Origin: Patiria miniata
Taxonomy: Eukaryota; Echinodermata; Asteroidea; Valvatida; Asterinidae
NCBI RefSeq assembly: GCF_015706575.1
Contig: NW_024037048.1
Coordinates: 16,819,512-16,883,511 of the forward strand
Length of the DNA: 64,000 bases
Reading direction: 5' to 3'
The notes under the pieces are model-generated. The model saw nothing but the letters and a program-made list of their open reading frames with translations. It had not been told where the DNA came from and did not search any database. Positions 35,948 to 48,183 of the stretch are shown in pieces. Position 1 is the first letter of the stretch. The number at the start of each line of letters is the position of its first letter. The translations under genes and the position numbers were made by a program.

Positions 35948-37039
35948 TAAGACAAGATAAGTTTTGCGGTAGCACCATGTGAATAAATCTCTTTTCTGAG
36001 TATGTGTGGTTCTGAAAAGAACCGGAGGGACTCAACGTTTCGAACAGTATGCTCTGCCTGTCGTCAGGAGAATGAGGGATTGCAATGATGATGCGATGTT
36101 ATAAGGATGGGTGCGGTGAGGCGTGAGAAGGATGCAAACTGGTGAAGCTGTGGTGATGTGATGGAGTTCTTGAGGTAGGTGTTCATCGTCGCAGATGATG
36201 AACACCTACCTCAAGAACTCCATCACATCACCACAGCACTGCAGCGCAACGGATACCAGCCCAGCCAAGTCAAGACACAAGACCCAAGAACCATTCCCGG
36301 CCGTAGGGTCTCCTATACCCAAAGCCAACTAGTTAGGGCCCCTAGTTCCATCACCCTCCCCTACTTAGGCACCACTTCTCATCACATCCAGCGGATCCTC
36401 CAAAAGCATGGAATTCGAGTCTTCCACACAGCCCCTCTGAAGATGCAGAACCTGCTGACTTCACACAAGGATCGGTGTGACCCGGAATGCAGACCAGGAG
36501 TGTACAAGATTCCATGTCAATGTGGCAAAGTGTATATCGGCGAGACTGGCAGGGACCTCCCCACCAGACTCAATGAACGCAAAGCCCATGGCAGGAAGGG
36601 AGACTTCAAGAAATCTTCCATCGTCAAACACTCCCACACCGAAGACCACCCGATCAACTGAAGCCAAGCAGAAATACTCAGTAGCATCGACCGCTGGTAC
36701 CCCCGACGCATCAGAGAAGCCAACTATACCCCTGAGCTCCTTCCCCTTTGCCCCCTCACTGTGTACTGACACACTCCAGTGATCATCCAGCATCCTTCAG
36801 TCAACTTGCATCCTGTCTCAGCTTCACCGGTTTCGAGCTTCACCAGTTTGCATCCTTCTCACGCCTCACCGCACCCATCCTTATAACATCACATCATCGT
36901 TGGAATCCTTCATTCTCCTGACAACGGGCAGAGCATACTGTTCAAAATGCTGAGTCCCTCCGGTTCTTTTCAGAACCACACATACTCAGAAAAGAGATTT
37001 ATTCACATGGTGCTACCGCAAAACTTATCTTGTCTTAGT
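35948..37039 (+). mobile_element. Broken Penelope-like retroelement fragment
   Basis: Flanked by long inverted repeats (about 35948-36146 and 36838-37039) with an extra perfect hairpin at 36150-36236, an arrangement known from Penelope-like elements. Between them, 36179-36660 retains the C-terminal end of the polyprotein: an LPYLGTTSHHIQRIL block followed by a GIY-YIG endonuclease start (GVYKIPCQCGKVYIGETGRD). The reverse transcriptase is absent, so it is a fossil fragment of moderate apparent age. Confidence 0.8.
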
Positions 37040-37409
37040 ATCTTCCACCATGCAAACCTTCAAATCTCATCCTATATCATTATGCCCCCCAAAGAGTGTC
37101 TGTGGAAAAAAAGTCTGATGTGGTTTGGGATTGGAATCATTTGCCCTTGAGCATTAAACCGAGGTCTTGCCGTGATGACTGATAGCCAGGCAAATGATTC
37201 CAATCCCAATTGCAGCCCTTTTCAAAACATGCAGGATTTTACACAGCTTACTTAACACAGCACTGAAATTGATTAAGGCAAGGAACTTGGTCACAGTGTC
37301 CCAAAATGTTTATGTCAAAGGGAAATAATGCTTTGCATAATTTTTGTTTGGGAACCGCCCCCCACCACCTCCGCCCCCACCTCCGCCCCCACCTCCCACC
37401 ATCTTCCAG

Positions 37410-37729
37410 GCTTGACCCTACTCATCCCTCACCTCATCTCCATGAAATCCAACTGGGAAATATGCAAGCTGCGCGTCTTTGCCACCACGAGCAAGAAGGA
37501 GCAAATGGACAGGGAGAAGATGAACATGGCCAACATGCTCAGCAAGTTCCGCATCAACTGCTCGGACGTGGAGGTCATCCCAGACCTGAACAAGAAGCCC
37601 AAGGGGTAGAGCCTGAGACAGTTCAAGGAGCTGTCCAAACCCTGGATGCTGGATGAGGAAGCAGGCGAGACCACGGAGAAGTTTCCTTGGAAGTTCAGCA
37701 AGGAAGAAGTCACTACGCTCAACGAGAAG
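37410..37729 (+). pseudogene. SLC12 exon A, copy 3
   Basis: Acceptor cttccag, donor gagaag|gtagaa. Best preserved: open from GLTLLIPHLISMKSNWEICK through LSKFRINCSDVEVIPDLNKK to PKG, then TAG (37607-37609). The second half is open after it. Confidence 0.75.
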
Positions 37730-37983
37730 GTAGAATCTCCTCCTTGCGCTCAAGCACCCCCCCCCCCCCCCTCCACAGAGAAAACTATAAACAAGGGCCA
37801 TTTGGGCGCCATCGTGGCTTATAAATGCTGGTACCAAAATGAACGATATCCAGCATGAGTGAACCAGTGAAGTGTCCCTCATTCCAGTTTCTGCTTGTTT
37901 GACTATAAAGCGCCCTCTTTTGTCCATGCATGGAGACAATACACTTAGAGCTCTTCCCAGTACCCACTTTATAAGGAAGATGG

Positions 37984-38153
37984 ATAGTGCCACTCAATGA
38001 GTGTGAATATATTTTTTTTGGTGCGTGTGAAATATATTTTTTTTGCACAGCGGCTGCCACTTATTATTTTAAATTTATGTAGCGGCCGCTGCACAAAAAA
38101 AATATTCCCACACGCACCAAAAAAATATATTCACATTCATTGAGTGGCACTAT
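37984..38153. mobile_element. MITE-like element, copy 2 (short)
   Basis: Same 26-bp ends as 686-1038 with one mismatch. The interior is reduced to a single hairpin of gcggctgcc / gcggccgc. Lies between exons A3 and B2. Confidence 0.85.
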
Positions 38154-38480
38154 CTGTCTTCCGTAACTTAACGCGTAGTACCTAGTTTTTGTGATTTCAA
38201 CATACAGGGTGAGCAGAATATTTCGATGAGTATTTTGAGTACCGAAATGTGTACTCACAGACTTTGCGGAATGAATTTTGATGAACAGTTTGAGTAAAAT
38301 GCAAGCAGGTCTTTAAAGAATTGAGTCAAAGTTGCACAATGTATAACAAGATCATTAAACCAGATTTGTCGAGGTTTCTCGCTTTTTTTCAGCACTAACG
38401 TTGGTCTTTTCCAAGACCTGAACACGATTTATTTAGAACAAATGCATTCAAATTTTCCTTCCTGATTGGTTTCCGTCTAG

Positions 38481-38626
38481 ATTGGTGGGTTGGGTAAGAT
38501 CAAGACCAGCACAATCATCAAGGAGCTCTCCAAACCCTGGATGCTGGATGAGGAAGCAGCCTGGAGACCACGGAGAAGTTTCCTTGGAAGATAAGCAAGG
38601 AAGAAGTCACCATGCTCAAAGAGAAG
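38481..38626 (+). pseudogene. SLC12 exon B, copy 2
   Basis: Acceptor ttccgtctag, donor gagaag|gtagaa. Carries the same 2-base gain (gcagcctgg) as copy 1. Confidence 0.65.
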
Positions 38627-38977
38627 GTAGAATCTCCTCCTTGCGCTCAAGCACCCCCCCCCCCCTTCTATAGTGAAAACTATAAACTTTATTTTTATTT
38701 TTGTGCAAGTTGGTCAGTAGTGCAGAATGATTCACATGTTAACTAATACATGCAAATAGAGAAAAAAAAGTAAATTTCAATGACTATCATCCCACCCTAT
38801 ATTTGTAGGCTATAGAAATGTCTAATCCCCAAAACAGATTTTTACCTACCCTACCACACAGTTGTTTTTTTATATGTAATAGAAAACACCACACTTTTTG
38901 TTCTTGGTTGGCCTTATTATTTTAATAAATGTTTCAAATAATTTTTGTTTGTGAACCCCCCCCCCCCCCCTGCCCAG

Positions 38978-39296
38978 GCTTAACCTACTCATCCCTCACC
39001 TCATCTCCTTGAAATCCAACTGGGGAAATGCAAGCTGCGCGTCTTTGCCACCACGGACAAGAAGGAGCAAATGGACAGGGCGAAGATGAACATAGCCAAC
39101 ATGCTCAGCAAGTTCCGCATCAACTGCTCGGATGTGGAGGTCATCCCGGACCTGAACAAGAAGCCCAAGGACTGAGAGCCTGAGACGGTTCAAGGAGCTG
39201 TCCAAACCCTGGATGCTGGATGAGGAAGCAGGGGAGACCACGGAGAAGTTTCCTTGGAAGATCAGCAAGGAGGAAGTCACTACGCTCAACGAGAAG
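38978..39296 (+). pseudogene. SLC12 exon A, copy 4
   Basis: Acceptor tgcccag after poly-C. One base is lost in the first block (ggcttaacc), two bases at tggggaaatgc, and it has the TGA type of stop (39173-39175), as in copy 2. Confidence 0.7.
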
Positions 39297-39754
39297 GTAG
39301 AATCTCCTTCTTGCGCTCAAGCACCCCCCCCCCCCCTCCACAGAGAAAACTATAAACGAGGGCCATTTGGGCGCCATCGTGGCTTATAAATGCTGGTACC
39401 AAATACACGATAACCAGCATGAGTGAACCAGTGAAGTGTCCCTCATTCCGGCTTCTGCTTGTTTGACTATAAAGCGCCCTCTTTTTTCCATGCATGGAGA
39501 CAATACACTTAAAGCTTTACCAGTATCCACTTTACGCTTAGTCCCTGGTTTGTGTGATTTTAAGTCCAGTCTTGCAACAATTGTTAATTGGGTCCAACCT
39601 TTGACATTCTGGTGGGTGATTTTTCAAATATTAGTATTGATCACTTTCAGTGCAAATTGAACAACCCTTAAGTAGTTCATTTTATTTGCCAAGTGGAACT
39701 CGACATATTAAACATCAATATTCCAGTCCATTTTCCACCTAAAATCTTTGGTCT

Positions 39755-40335
39755 TCTTCATAATTCCCTATTAAAAAAAATCCTCCTAGCCAAGATAGTT
39801 AGTCTCTTCCATAAATTCCCTCTAAAAATGTCCTTTTAGCCAAGATGGTTAGTCTTCTCCATAAATCCCTTCTAAAACAAATATCCTCCTAACCATGATG
39901 GTTCCTCTCCTCCATAATTCCCTTCTAAAAAATATTCTCCTAGCCAAGATGGTTAGTCTCCTCTGTAATTCCCTTCTAAAAAAATATCCTCCTAGCCACG
40001 ATGGTTAGTCTATTCCATTATTCCCTTCTAAACAATATTCTCCTAGGCAAGATGGTTAGTCCCCTCGGTAATTCCCTCCTAAAAAAATATCCTCTAAGCC
40101 AATATGGTAGTCTCCTCCATAATTTCCTTCAAAAAAAGCACCCTCCGAGCCAAGCATGGTTTAGTCTCCTCCATAGTTCCCTTCTAAGAAAAATATCCCC
40201 CTAGCCAAGATGGTTAGTCTCCTCCATAATTCCCTTCTAAAAAATATCCCCCTAACCAAGATGGTTAATCTACTCCATAATAAAAGTATCCTCATTACCA
40301 ATACTTATGGTCGTCTTCTCAGTAATTCGCTTAAA
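39755..40335 (-). repeat. 50-bp satellite in reverse orientation, block 1
   Basis: About 11 units whose minus strand matches the 11190-20345 consensus (ggaggatattttttagaagg, gagactaaccatcttggcta). The plus-strand open frame at 40001-40204 is repeat translation only. Confidence 0.9.
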
Positions 40336-40633
40336 ACAAGTCTGAGTCTTGCGCGTAACTTTGTACACACCTGTCCCAAGTTCTTTCCACTGACTATCCC
40401 TATTGCCGAGTATGATATATGTCTATATCTTTTATAAATAGTCGTCATGCTCATTCAAAGGCATATTCATAGAAAGTTCGAAATCTCCTTGCTGCCACGG
40501 TGTCAGATTTAACGTTTGGTATACCGTGAGGTATATCTAGGTTGTGTTAACTTCAGGTTTACTCCGATCTCAACGATAACCAAGTTAACGATCATTAAAT
40601 AACAATTGACTGTTTTTTTTTCTTTTTCTGAAG

Positions 40634-40819
40634 GCTGGTACAAGGACAAGATTTTGCCCAAGATGGAGTTCTGTGCTGTTGGTTGGGTAAGATCAAGACC
40701 AACACAATCATCAAGGAGCTCTCCAAACCCTGGATGCTGGATGAGGAAGCAGCCTGGAGACCACGGAGAAGTTTCCTTGGGAGATCAGCAAGGAAGAAGT
40801 CACCATGCTCAAAGAGAAG
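40634..40819 (+). pseudogene. SLC12 exon B, copy 3 (long form)
   Basis: Different 5' part from B1, B2 and B5: acceptor tttctgaag, then LVQGQDFAQDGVLCCWLGK leads into KTNTIIKELSKPWMLDEEA. The 2-base gain follows. Confidence 0.6.
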
Positions 40820-41289
40820 GTAGAATCTCCTCCTTGCCCTCAAGCACCCCCCCCCCACCCCACAGTGAAAACTATAAACTTTGTATTCATTTTTGTGTAA
40901 GTTGGTCAGTAGTCGGCAGAATGATTCACAAGTTAATTAATGCATGCAAATTAAAGTAGAGAAAAAAGTAAATTTTAATGACTATCATCCCACCCTATAT
41001 TTTTAGGCTATTGAAATGTCAAACCCCCAAAACAGATTTTACCTACCCTTCCACACAGTTGTTTTTTGTATGTAGTAGAAAACACCACACTTTTTGTTCT
41101 TGGTTGGCCTTATTATTTTAATATATGTTTCAGTGTCCAATTCATTTCATGGAGCCTTTCAGAGATCTCATAGGTTATTCTGGAGGGCTGCAAGTCTAAG
41201 GAAACTCATGCTTTATGTCAGAGGGAAATAATGCCCTTCATAATTTTTATTTGTGATGCCCCCCAACTCCACCCCCCCCCCCCCCCCAG

Positions 41290-41609
41290 GCGTGACCCTA
41301 CTCATCCCAACCTCATCTCCATGAAATCCAACTGGGAGAAATGCAAGCTGCGTGTCTTTGCCGCCACGGGCAAGAAGGAGCAAATGGACAGGGAGAAGAT
41401 GAACATGGCCAACATGCTCAGCAAGTTCCGCATCAACTGCTCGGACGTGGAGGTCATCCTGGACCTGAACAAGAAGTCCAAGGAGTAGAGCCTGAGACGG
41501 TTCAAGGAGCTGTCCAAACCCTGGATGCTGGATGAGGAAGCAGGGGAGACCCAGAGAAATTTCCTTGGAAGATCAGCAAGGAAGAAGTCACTATACGCTC
41601 AACGAGAAG
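41290..41609 (+). pseudogene. SLC12 exon A, copy 5
   Basis: Poly-C acceptor, donor altered to gtcaat. One base lost (catcccaacc), TAG at 41486-41488, and a further small deletion in the second half (gagacccagagaaa). Confidence 0.7.
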
Positions 41610-42059
41610 GTCAATCTCCTTCTTGCGCTTAAACACCCCCCCCCCTTCCACAGAGAAAACTATAAACGAGGGCCATTTGGGCGCCATCCTGGCTTATAAA
41701 TGCTGGTACCAAATACACGATAACCAGCATGAGTGAACCAGTGAAGTGTCCCTCATTCAGGCTTCTGCTTGTTTGACTATAAAGCGCCCTCTTTTGTCCA
41801 TGCATGGAGACAATACCCTTAAACCAGTATCCACTTTACGATTAGTCCCTGGTTTGTGTGATTTTAAGTCCAGTCCTGCAACATCTGTTAATTGTGTCAA
41901 ACCTTTGACATTCTGGTGGGTTATTTTTCAAATATTAGAATTGATCACTTTCAGTGCAAATTGAACAACCCTTAAGTAGTTCATTTTATTTGCCAAGTGG
42001 AACTCGACATATTAAACATCAATATTCCAGTCCATTTTCCACCTAAAATCTTTGGTCTT

Positions 42060-42640
42060 CTTCATAATTCCCTATTAAAAAAATATCCTCCTAGCCAAGA
42101 TAGTTTCTCTCTTCCATAAATTCCCTCTAAAAATGTCCTTTTAGCCAAGATGGTTAGTCTTCTCCATAAATCCCTTCTAAAACAAATATCCTCCTAACCA
42201 TGATGGTTCCTCTCCTCCATAATTCCCTTCTAAAAAATATTCTCCTAGCCAAGATGGTTAGTCTCCTCTGTAATTCCCTTCTAAAAAAATATCCTCCTAG
42301 CCACGATGGTTAGTCTATTCCATTATTCCCTTCTAAAAAATATCCTCCTAGGCAAGATGGTTAGTCCCCTCGGTAATTCCCTCCTAAAAAAATATCCTCC
42401 AAGCCAATATGGTAGTCTCCTCCATAATTTCCTTCAAAAAAAGCACCCTCCGAGCCAAGCATGGTTTAGTCTCCTCCATAGTTCCCTTCTAAGAAAAATA
42501 TCCTCCTAGCCAAGATGGTTAGTCTCCTCCATAATTCCCTTCTAAAAAATATCCCCCTAACCAAGATGGTTAATCTACTCCATAATAAAAGTATCCTCAT
42601 TACCAATACTTATGGTCGTCTTCTCAGTAATTCGCTTAAA
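42060..42640 (-). repeat. 50-bp satellite in reverse orientation, block 2
   Basis: Copy of 39755-40335 inside the second 2.3-kb unit, with only scattered differences. Confidence 0.9.
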
Positions 42641-42940
42641 ACAAGTCTGAGTCTTGCGCGTAACTTTGTACACACCTGTCCCAAGTTCTTTCCACTGACT
42701 ATCCCTATTGCCGAGTATGCTATATATGTCTATATCTTTTATAAATAGTCGTCATGCTCATTCAAAGGCATATTCATAGAAAGGTGGAAATCTCCTTGCT
42801 GCCACGGTGTCAGATTTAACGTTTGGTATACCGTGAGGTATATCTAGGTTGTGTTAACTTCAGGTTTACTCCGATCTTAACGATAACCAAGTTAACGATC
42901 ATTAAATAACAATTGACTGTTTTTTTTTCTTTTTCTGAAG

Positions 42941-43124
42941 GCTGGTACAAGGACAAGATTTTGCCCAAGATGGAGTTCTGTGCTGTTGGTTGGGTAAGAT
43001 CAAGACCAACACAATCATCAAGGAGCTCTCCAAACCCTGGATGCTGGATGAGGAAGCAGGGGAGACCACGGAGAAGTTTCCTTGGAAGATCAGCAAGGAA
43101 GAAGTCACCATGCTCAAAGAGAAG
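42941..43124 (+). pseudogene. SLC12 exon B, copy 4 (frame open)
   Basis: The only B copy without the 2-base gain. Open from acceptor to donor: the LVQGQDFAQDG leader, then KTNTIIKELSKPWMLDEEAG, ETTEKFPWKISKEEVTMLKE, K. It could in principle be spliced to exon C in frame. Confidence 0.65.
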
Positions 43125-43580
43125 GTAGAATCTCCTCCTTGGGATCAAGCAACCCCCCCCCCCCCCCTCCACAGTGAAAACTATAAACTTTATATTTATT
43201 TTTGTGTAAGTTGGTCAGTAGTCGGCAGAATGATTCACATGTTAATTAATGCATGCAAATTAAAGTAGAGTAAAAAGGAAATTTTAATGACTATCATCCC
43301 ACCCTATATTTTTAGGCTATAGAAATGTCAAACCCCCAAAACAGATTTTACCTACCCTACCACACAGTTGTTTTTGTATGTAGTAGAAAACACCACACTT
43401 TTGGTTCGTGGTTGGCCTGATTATTTTATTATATGTTTCAGTGTCCAATTCAATTCATGGAGCCTTTCAGAGATCTCTCAGGTTATTCTGGATGGCTGCA
43501 TGTCTAAGGAAACACATGCTTTATATAATGCTCTGTATAATTTTTGTTTGTGAAACCCCCCCCTCCCACCACCCCCCAAG

Positions 43581-43899
43581 CTTGATCCTACTCATCCCTC
43601 ACCTCATCTCCTTGAAATCCAACTGGGAGAAATGCAAGCTGCGCATCTTTGCCACCACGAGCAAGAAGGAGCAAATGGACAGGGAGAAGATGAACATGGC
43701 CAACATGCTCAGCAAGTTCCGCATCAACTGCTCGGACGTGGAGGTCATCCCGGACCTGAACAAGAAGCCCAAGGAGTAGAGCCTGAGACAGTTCAAGGAG
43801 CTGTCCAAACCCTGGATGCTGGATGAGGAAGCAGGCGAGACCACGGAGAAGTTTCCTTGGAAGATCAGCAAGAAAGTAGTCACTACGCTCAACGAGAAG
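43581..43899 (+). pseudogene. SLC12 exon A, copy 6
   Basis: Frame is open through LILLIPHLISLKSNWEKCKL to NKKPKE, then TAG (43777-43779). The acceptor has changed (cccaagC where others have ccagGC) and the donor is gtataa, so splicing here is doubtful. Confidence 0.7.
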
Positions 43900-44157
43900 G
43901 TATAATCTACTTCTTGCGCTCAAGAACCCCCCCCCCCCCCCCTCCTCCACAGAGAAAACTATAAACAAGGGCCATTTGGGCGCCATCGTGGCTTATAAAT
44001 GCTGGTACCAAAATGAACGATATCCAGCATGAGTGAACCAGTGAAGTGTCCCTCATTCCGGCTTCTGCTTGTTTGACTATAAAGCGCCCTCTTTTGTCCA
44101 TGCATGGAGACAATACACTTAGAGCTCTTCCCAGTACCCACTTTATACGGAAGATGG

Positions 44158-44542
44158 ATAGTGCCACTCAATGAGTGTGAATATTTTTTCGTTGTTGTGT
44201 GTGAAAAATTATTTTTTTGTACAGCGGCCGCCACTTATTATGTGGCGACCGTCAGATAATAAGTGGCGGCCGCCACATAAGTCGCCATAATAAGTGGCGG
44301 CCGCTGTACAAAAAAAAATATATTCACACTTTTTTATGTGGCGGCTGCCACTTATTATCTGGCGGCCGCCACATAAAAAAGTGTGAATATATTTTTTTTT
44401 GTTCGTGTGTAAATATTTTGTTTGTACAGCGGCCGCCAATTTTTATTTTGCGGCCGCCAAATAATAAGTGGCGGCCGCTGTACAAAAAAAATATTCCCAC
44501 ACGCACCAAAGGAATATATTCACACTCATTGAGTGGCACTAT
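44158..44542. mobile_element. MITE-like element, copy 3 (long)
   Basis: Same 26-bp ends as 686-1038. The interior is longer by an extra gcggccgccacataagtcgc module. Position between A6 and B5 mirrors copy 1 between A1 and B1. Confidence 0.87.
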
Positions 44543-44869
44543 CTGTCTTCCGTAACTTAACGCGTAGTACCTAGTTTTTGTGATTTTAACATACAGGGTA
44601 GGCAGAATATTTCGATGAGTATTTTGAGTACCGAAATGTGTACTCACAGACTTTACGGAATGAATTTTGATGAACAGTTTGAGTAAAATGCAAGCAGGTC
44701 TTTAAAGAATTAAGTCAAAGTTGCAAAATGTATAACAAGTTCATTAAACCAGATTTGTCCAGGTTTCTCGCTTTTTATCAGCACTAACGTTGGTCTTTTC
44801 TAAGACCTGGACACAATTTATTTAGAGCAAATGCATTCAAATTTTCCTTCCTGATTGGTTTCCGTCTAG

Positions 44870-45015
44870 ATTGGTGGGTTGGGTAAGATCAAGACCAACA
44901 CAATCATCAAGGAGCTCTCCAAACCCTGGATGCTGGATGAGGAAGCAGCCTGGAGACCACGGAGAAGTTTCCTTGGAAGATCAGCAAGGAAGAAGTCACC
45001 ACGCTCAAAGAGAAG
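44870..45015 (+). pseudogene. SLC12 exon B, copy 5
   Basis: Acceptor ttccgtctag, donor gagaag|gtagaa, with the 2-base gain. Counterpart of B1 in the left block. Confidence 0.65.
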
Positions 45016-45268
45016 GTAGAATCTCCTCCTTGCGCTCAAGCACCCCCCCCCCCCCTCCTATAGTGAAAACTATAAACTTTATTTTTATTTTTGTGTAAGT
45101 TGGTCAGTAGTGCAAAATGATTCACATGTTAACTAATGCATGCAAAATAGAGGGAAAAAGTAAATTTTAATGACTATCATCCCACCTTATATTTTCAGGC
45201 TATAGAAATGTCAAACCCCCCAAAACAGATTTTTACCTACCCTACCACACAGTTGTTTCTTATATGTA

Positions 45269-48183
45269 GACCAAAAAAAAATATTTGGTCTCTGGTCAGA
45301 CCAAAGTTCCGGAATTGACGCGGGGACGTGGCTTTTTTTTTTTGGCTGTTTCGGCACTTTTGCCGAAACAGCCTTTGTTTTCGTTAAGATTTTTCTTTTT
45401 TTCTTTTTTTTTTTTTTTCTTTTTCAGTCATTTTGCCCATAGCATTTGTACACGTTTTTTTGTCACCGGCACTTTGGGCACTAAAATCAATCCAATTGAC
45501 TTTATACTTGGCACACACTTAGACCAGCATCTGAAGTTGTGTGCCGAACATTGACGTCATCGTGACGTCATCGACTAATTTATTATAGAATTTTGAATAT
45601 TTAATTTTTCCCATAGACTTTGTACACAGAAATCGAAAAAAATTGTCGATTTTCAAAGGGCATTTTTCACTCTTTGCCAGTAATTCATTTGCACCAATCT
45701 TTGTCCAAGCAAAGACCCTAATTCAAACAACATTGTGTAATGATGACGTCATGATGACATCATCCGGTGTGTATTTATAGGCAATTAAATTGTGACACTT
45801 TTAATATTTAAAAATGCATAAGAAATCAACCGTACGCGTCCGCAGCATTCTGTTACCGGCAAGTGGTAGAGTAGGTTAAGGTCTTTATTTCATTCAGTGT
45901 GCGTGAAATCACGTGACCCTTGCTTCCGGTCGAAAAAGGCCAAAACCGGAAGTGGCTTATTATTTGAAAATGGTAATAGATATGAACTTGCTTTTAACGG
46001 TGTTAGTCTCTTGGCTAAAAGTATTCTTCAAATCATCTACCAATGACGTCATGCAATCTTCGAGCGCCCTCTAGCGACAGGTTGAAAATTTGCAAAAACG
46101 TATTTTGAATAGATGTCTGTGGCGAAGTTTGTCGGAATCACCTAAATATTGGTGTATATGATGACCTTGACCCACTTAAGACGTGTGCGAAGTTTTAGGC
46201 GAATGACGTCTCAAGCCACCAAAAATCAACCATGGCAGTTTTTATGTTAGTTTTTACTTTAATTGTCGATTTAAGGGTAGGTCTAACACATTTCAAAGCT
46301 TCAAGGCAATAAGCGAACTCAGACATGCCCTGCGCACACTTAAAACTTCAGGTTGACAATACATCTGCTCTAAAACATGCACAGAACGTCTATATGTACA
46401 TACACGTACGTTACGCACATACTGTACATGTACATCGTACATGTAATGTCAGTCAGCCTGCACAGCACGTGTTGCCGAGGTCAAATCCTGTCCACATCAT
46501 ATCACAGTGACCGTTTTAGCCGATTTTCGGCTAACTTTGACAGATTTTATGTTCGTGCATGCGCATAGTCAGGGACGTATAATAAAAAATCATAATGCCG
46601 AAAAGCCCTATGTTACGTAATTAAAGGTGCAGTTTTTCTGTAGTGGGATTTTCCACAAGTCTTTTCCTATACAACACTGATATCTTACTGAGTAGTTCTG
46701 AACTTCAGCCGAGAATTACTATGAGAAGGAAAGAGAAATCGTTTTTTTTTCGCGCTGTCATTCGATTGCACATATTCCTAAGGGTCAGAATATCAAGTAA
46801 TATTTCATAAAAATGTTTCAGTTCAAAGGCAAATTACAAATTTAAAGGTGCAATTTTTTCTGCAGTGGGATTTTGTTTTTAGCCCGTTAACTTTGTACAC
46901 GTGTTAGCCCATTGACTTAGTACACGTTTTCAAGCCACCATTTCTATAACTTGGCGATCTAGAATCGTCATCAGTGTTACAGCCAAGGAAGACCCTGATA
47001 CAAAAATTATGCCAAGAATATGACGTCATGATGACGTCATCACCTAATTTTTTTTATTGATTTTTGAAAATGTACGTGCATATTATGAAGTCCTATATCT
47101 ACAGAACTGTAAGTCTGATTGGGTTGAAACTTGGTATGTGGCTAAACCGGGATGTGTTATAGGTAGAAAAAAATTAGGTGGTCGAGACCTGAACATGATC
47201 TTTGCGGGAATTGATAGAATTAGCGAGGGTCTTCATTTTTTAAATATGTGCAAATAAATCACGTGACCCTTTCTTCTGGATGAAACCGGAAGTGCTTTGT
47301 AATTTAAAATTGGTGAAAGACGCGAACTTGCTTTCAACGATGTTTGCTCTGGCTAAGTTGTTCTTTACCATAATATTATAGTAATAGATGAAACTTTATG
47401 TGACGTCATCATGACGTCATCACGTGACATGTGACGTCATAATTCAAAGCCGTATGCGAATGGAATCACATATTACATTTATATGCCACCATTTATTATA
47501 AACAGAACTACACATCCTTCGTTGATGGAACACATGTCACATGTCACAAAAAGCTACCGAAACAGCCCTATGTTTGTCCACAAACATATGTCTAGTTTTT
47601 GCTTTTTTTTTTTTCAAGCTTGGATTTTACAGACAAGGCCAAGTTCGGGCAAGGACCATTAGTCAACTAGTGGTTGATTTGTGATGTACCTTACGCCTGC
47701 GCACTGATAGCAACGTGCGAACGTCTCTAGTCAAACGCTGGTCAAAATGTCATCGCAAAACTTCTGGATCCTGGCTCTCTGCTAGCGTTATGAATACGCA
47801 CGGCTATTGGTTACCAGCAAAGCAACCAACCCCAGTAGGCTGGTTCCAAATAGTCGACTACATAGTCAACCACCTTCGACTAGACAGAGTTCGGGCAAAC
47901 GTTAGTTAACCATTGGTCAACTATAGTCCTTGCGCGAACTTGGCCCAAGGTGGGGTATTTTTTTGCTTTTTTGGTGTCCTCATGTTCATTGGTGTCCTCC
48001 ATAATTTGTCTTGGTGCTCTCGATGGTGCTCTCTAGCAATTTCCCATTCCTTGTTGCTCTTTGGTAAAAAAAAAATTGAGGAGGTGCGGCAATAGAGGGC
48101 GCTGTTGGAGCTACCACGGAACATTTTGGAAAAAAAAATATTGACGCGCGCGCCGACCAGAGACCGACTTTTTTTTTTTGGCC
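45269..48183. mobile_element. Family T DNA transposon with nested insertion
   Basis: Same insertion site, ends and TA flanks as 1765-2439, so it predates the block duplication. A further element (45344-47601) interrupts its T-rich stretch; the outer copy would be about 660 bp without it. Confidence 0.85.
45344..47601. mobile_element. Nested 2.26-kb non-coding element with terminal hairpins
   Basis: Begins with a perfect 13-bp hairpin (ggctgtttcggca / tgccgaaacagcc) and ends with a 9-bp hairpin (tatgtttgt / acaaacata) followed by tctag. It has two homologous halves (about 45600-46300 and 46870-47470), each with tttgtacacg, paired tgacgtcat, tcacgtgaccc, ccggaagtg and gaacttgctttcaacg-like motifs. 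No protein is encoded. The end hairpin plus CTAG recalls Helitron 3' ends, but that class is a weak guess. Confidence 0.65.

Larger units (their letters stand above)
38880..43490 (+). repeat. Two tandem units of about 2.3 kb within the SLC12 array
   Basis: 38880-41190 and about 41190-43490 are near-identical in order and sequence (exon A, intron with reverse satellite, exon B). Matching points such as 40001/42306 and 40634/42941 give an offset near 2306 bp, so this is a recent unequal-exchange type duplication. Confidence 0.88.

Noticed and set aside
40001-40437. MVSLLHNSLLKN-type leucine-rich repeat peptide (also 42306-42748)
   Set aside because: Product of the reverse-oriented 50-bp satellite.
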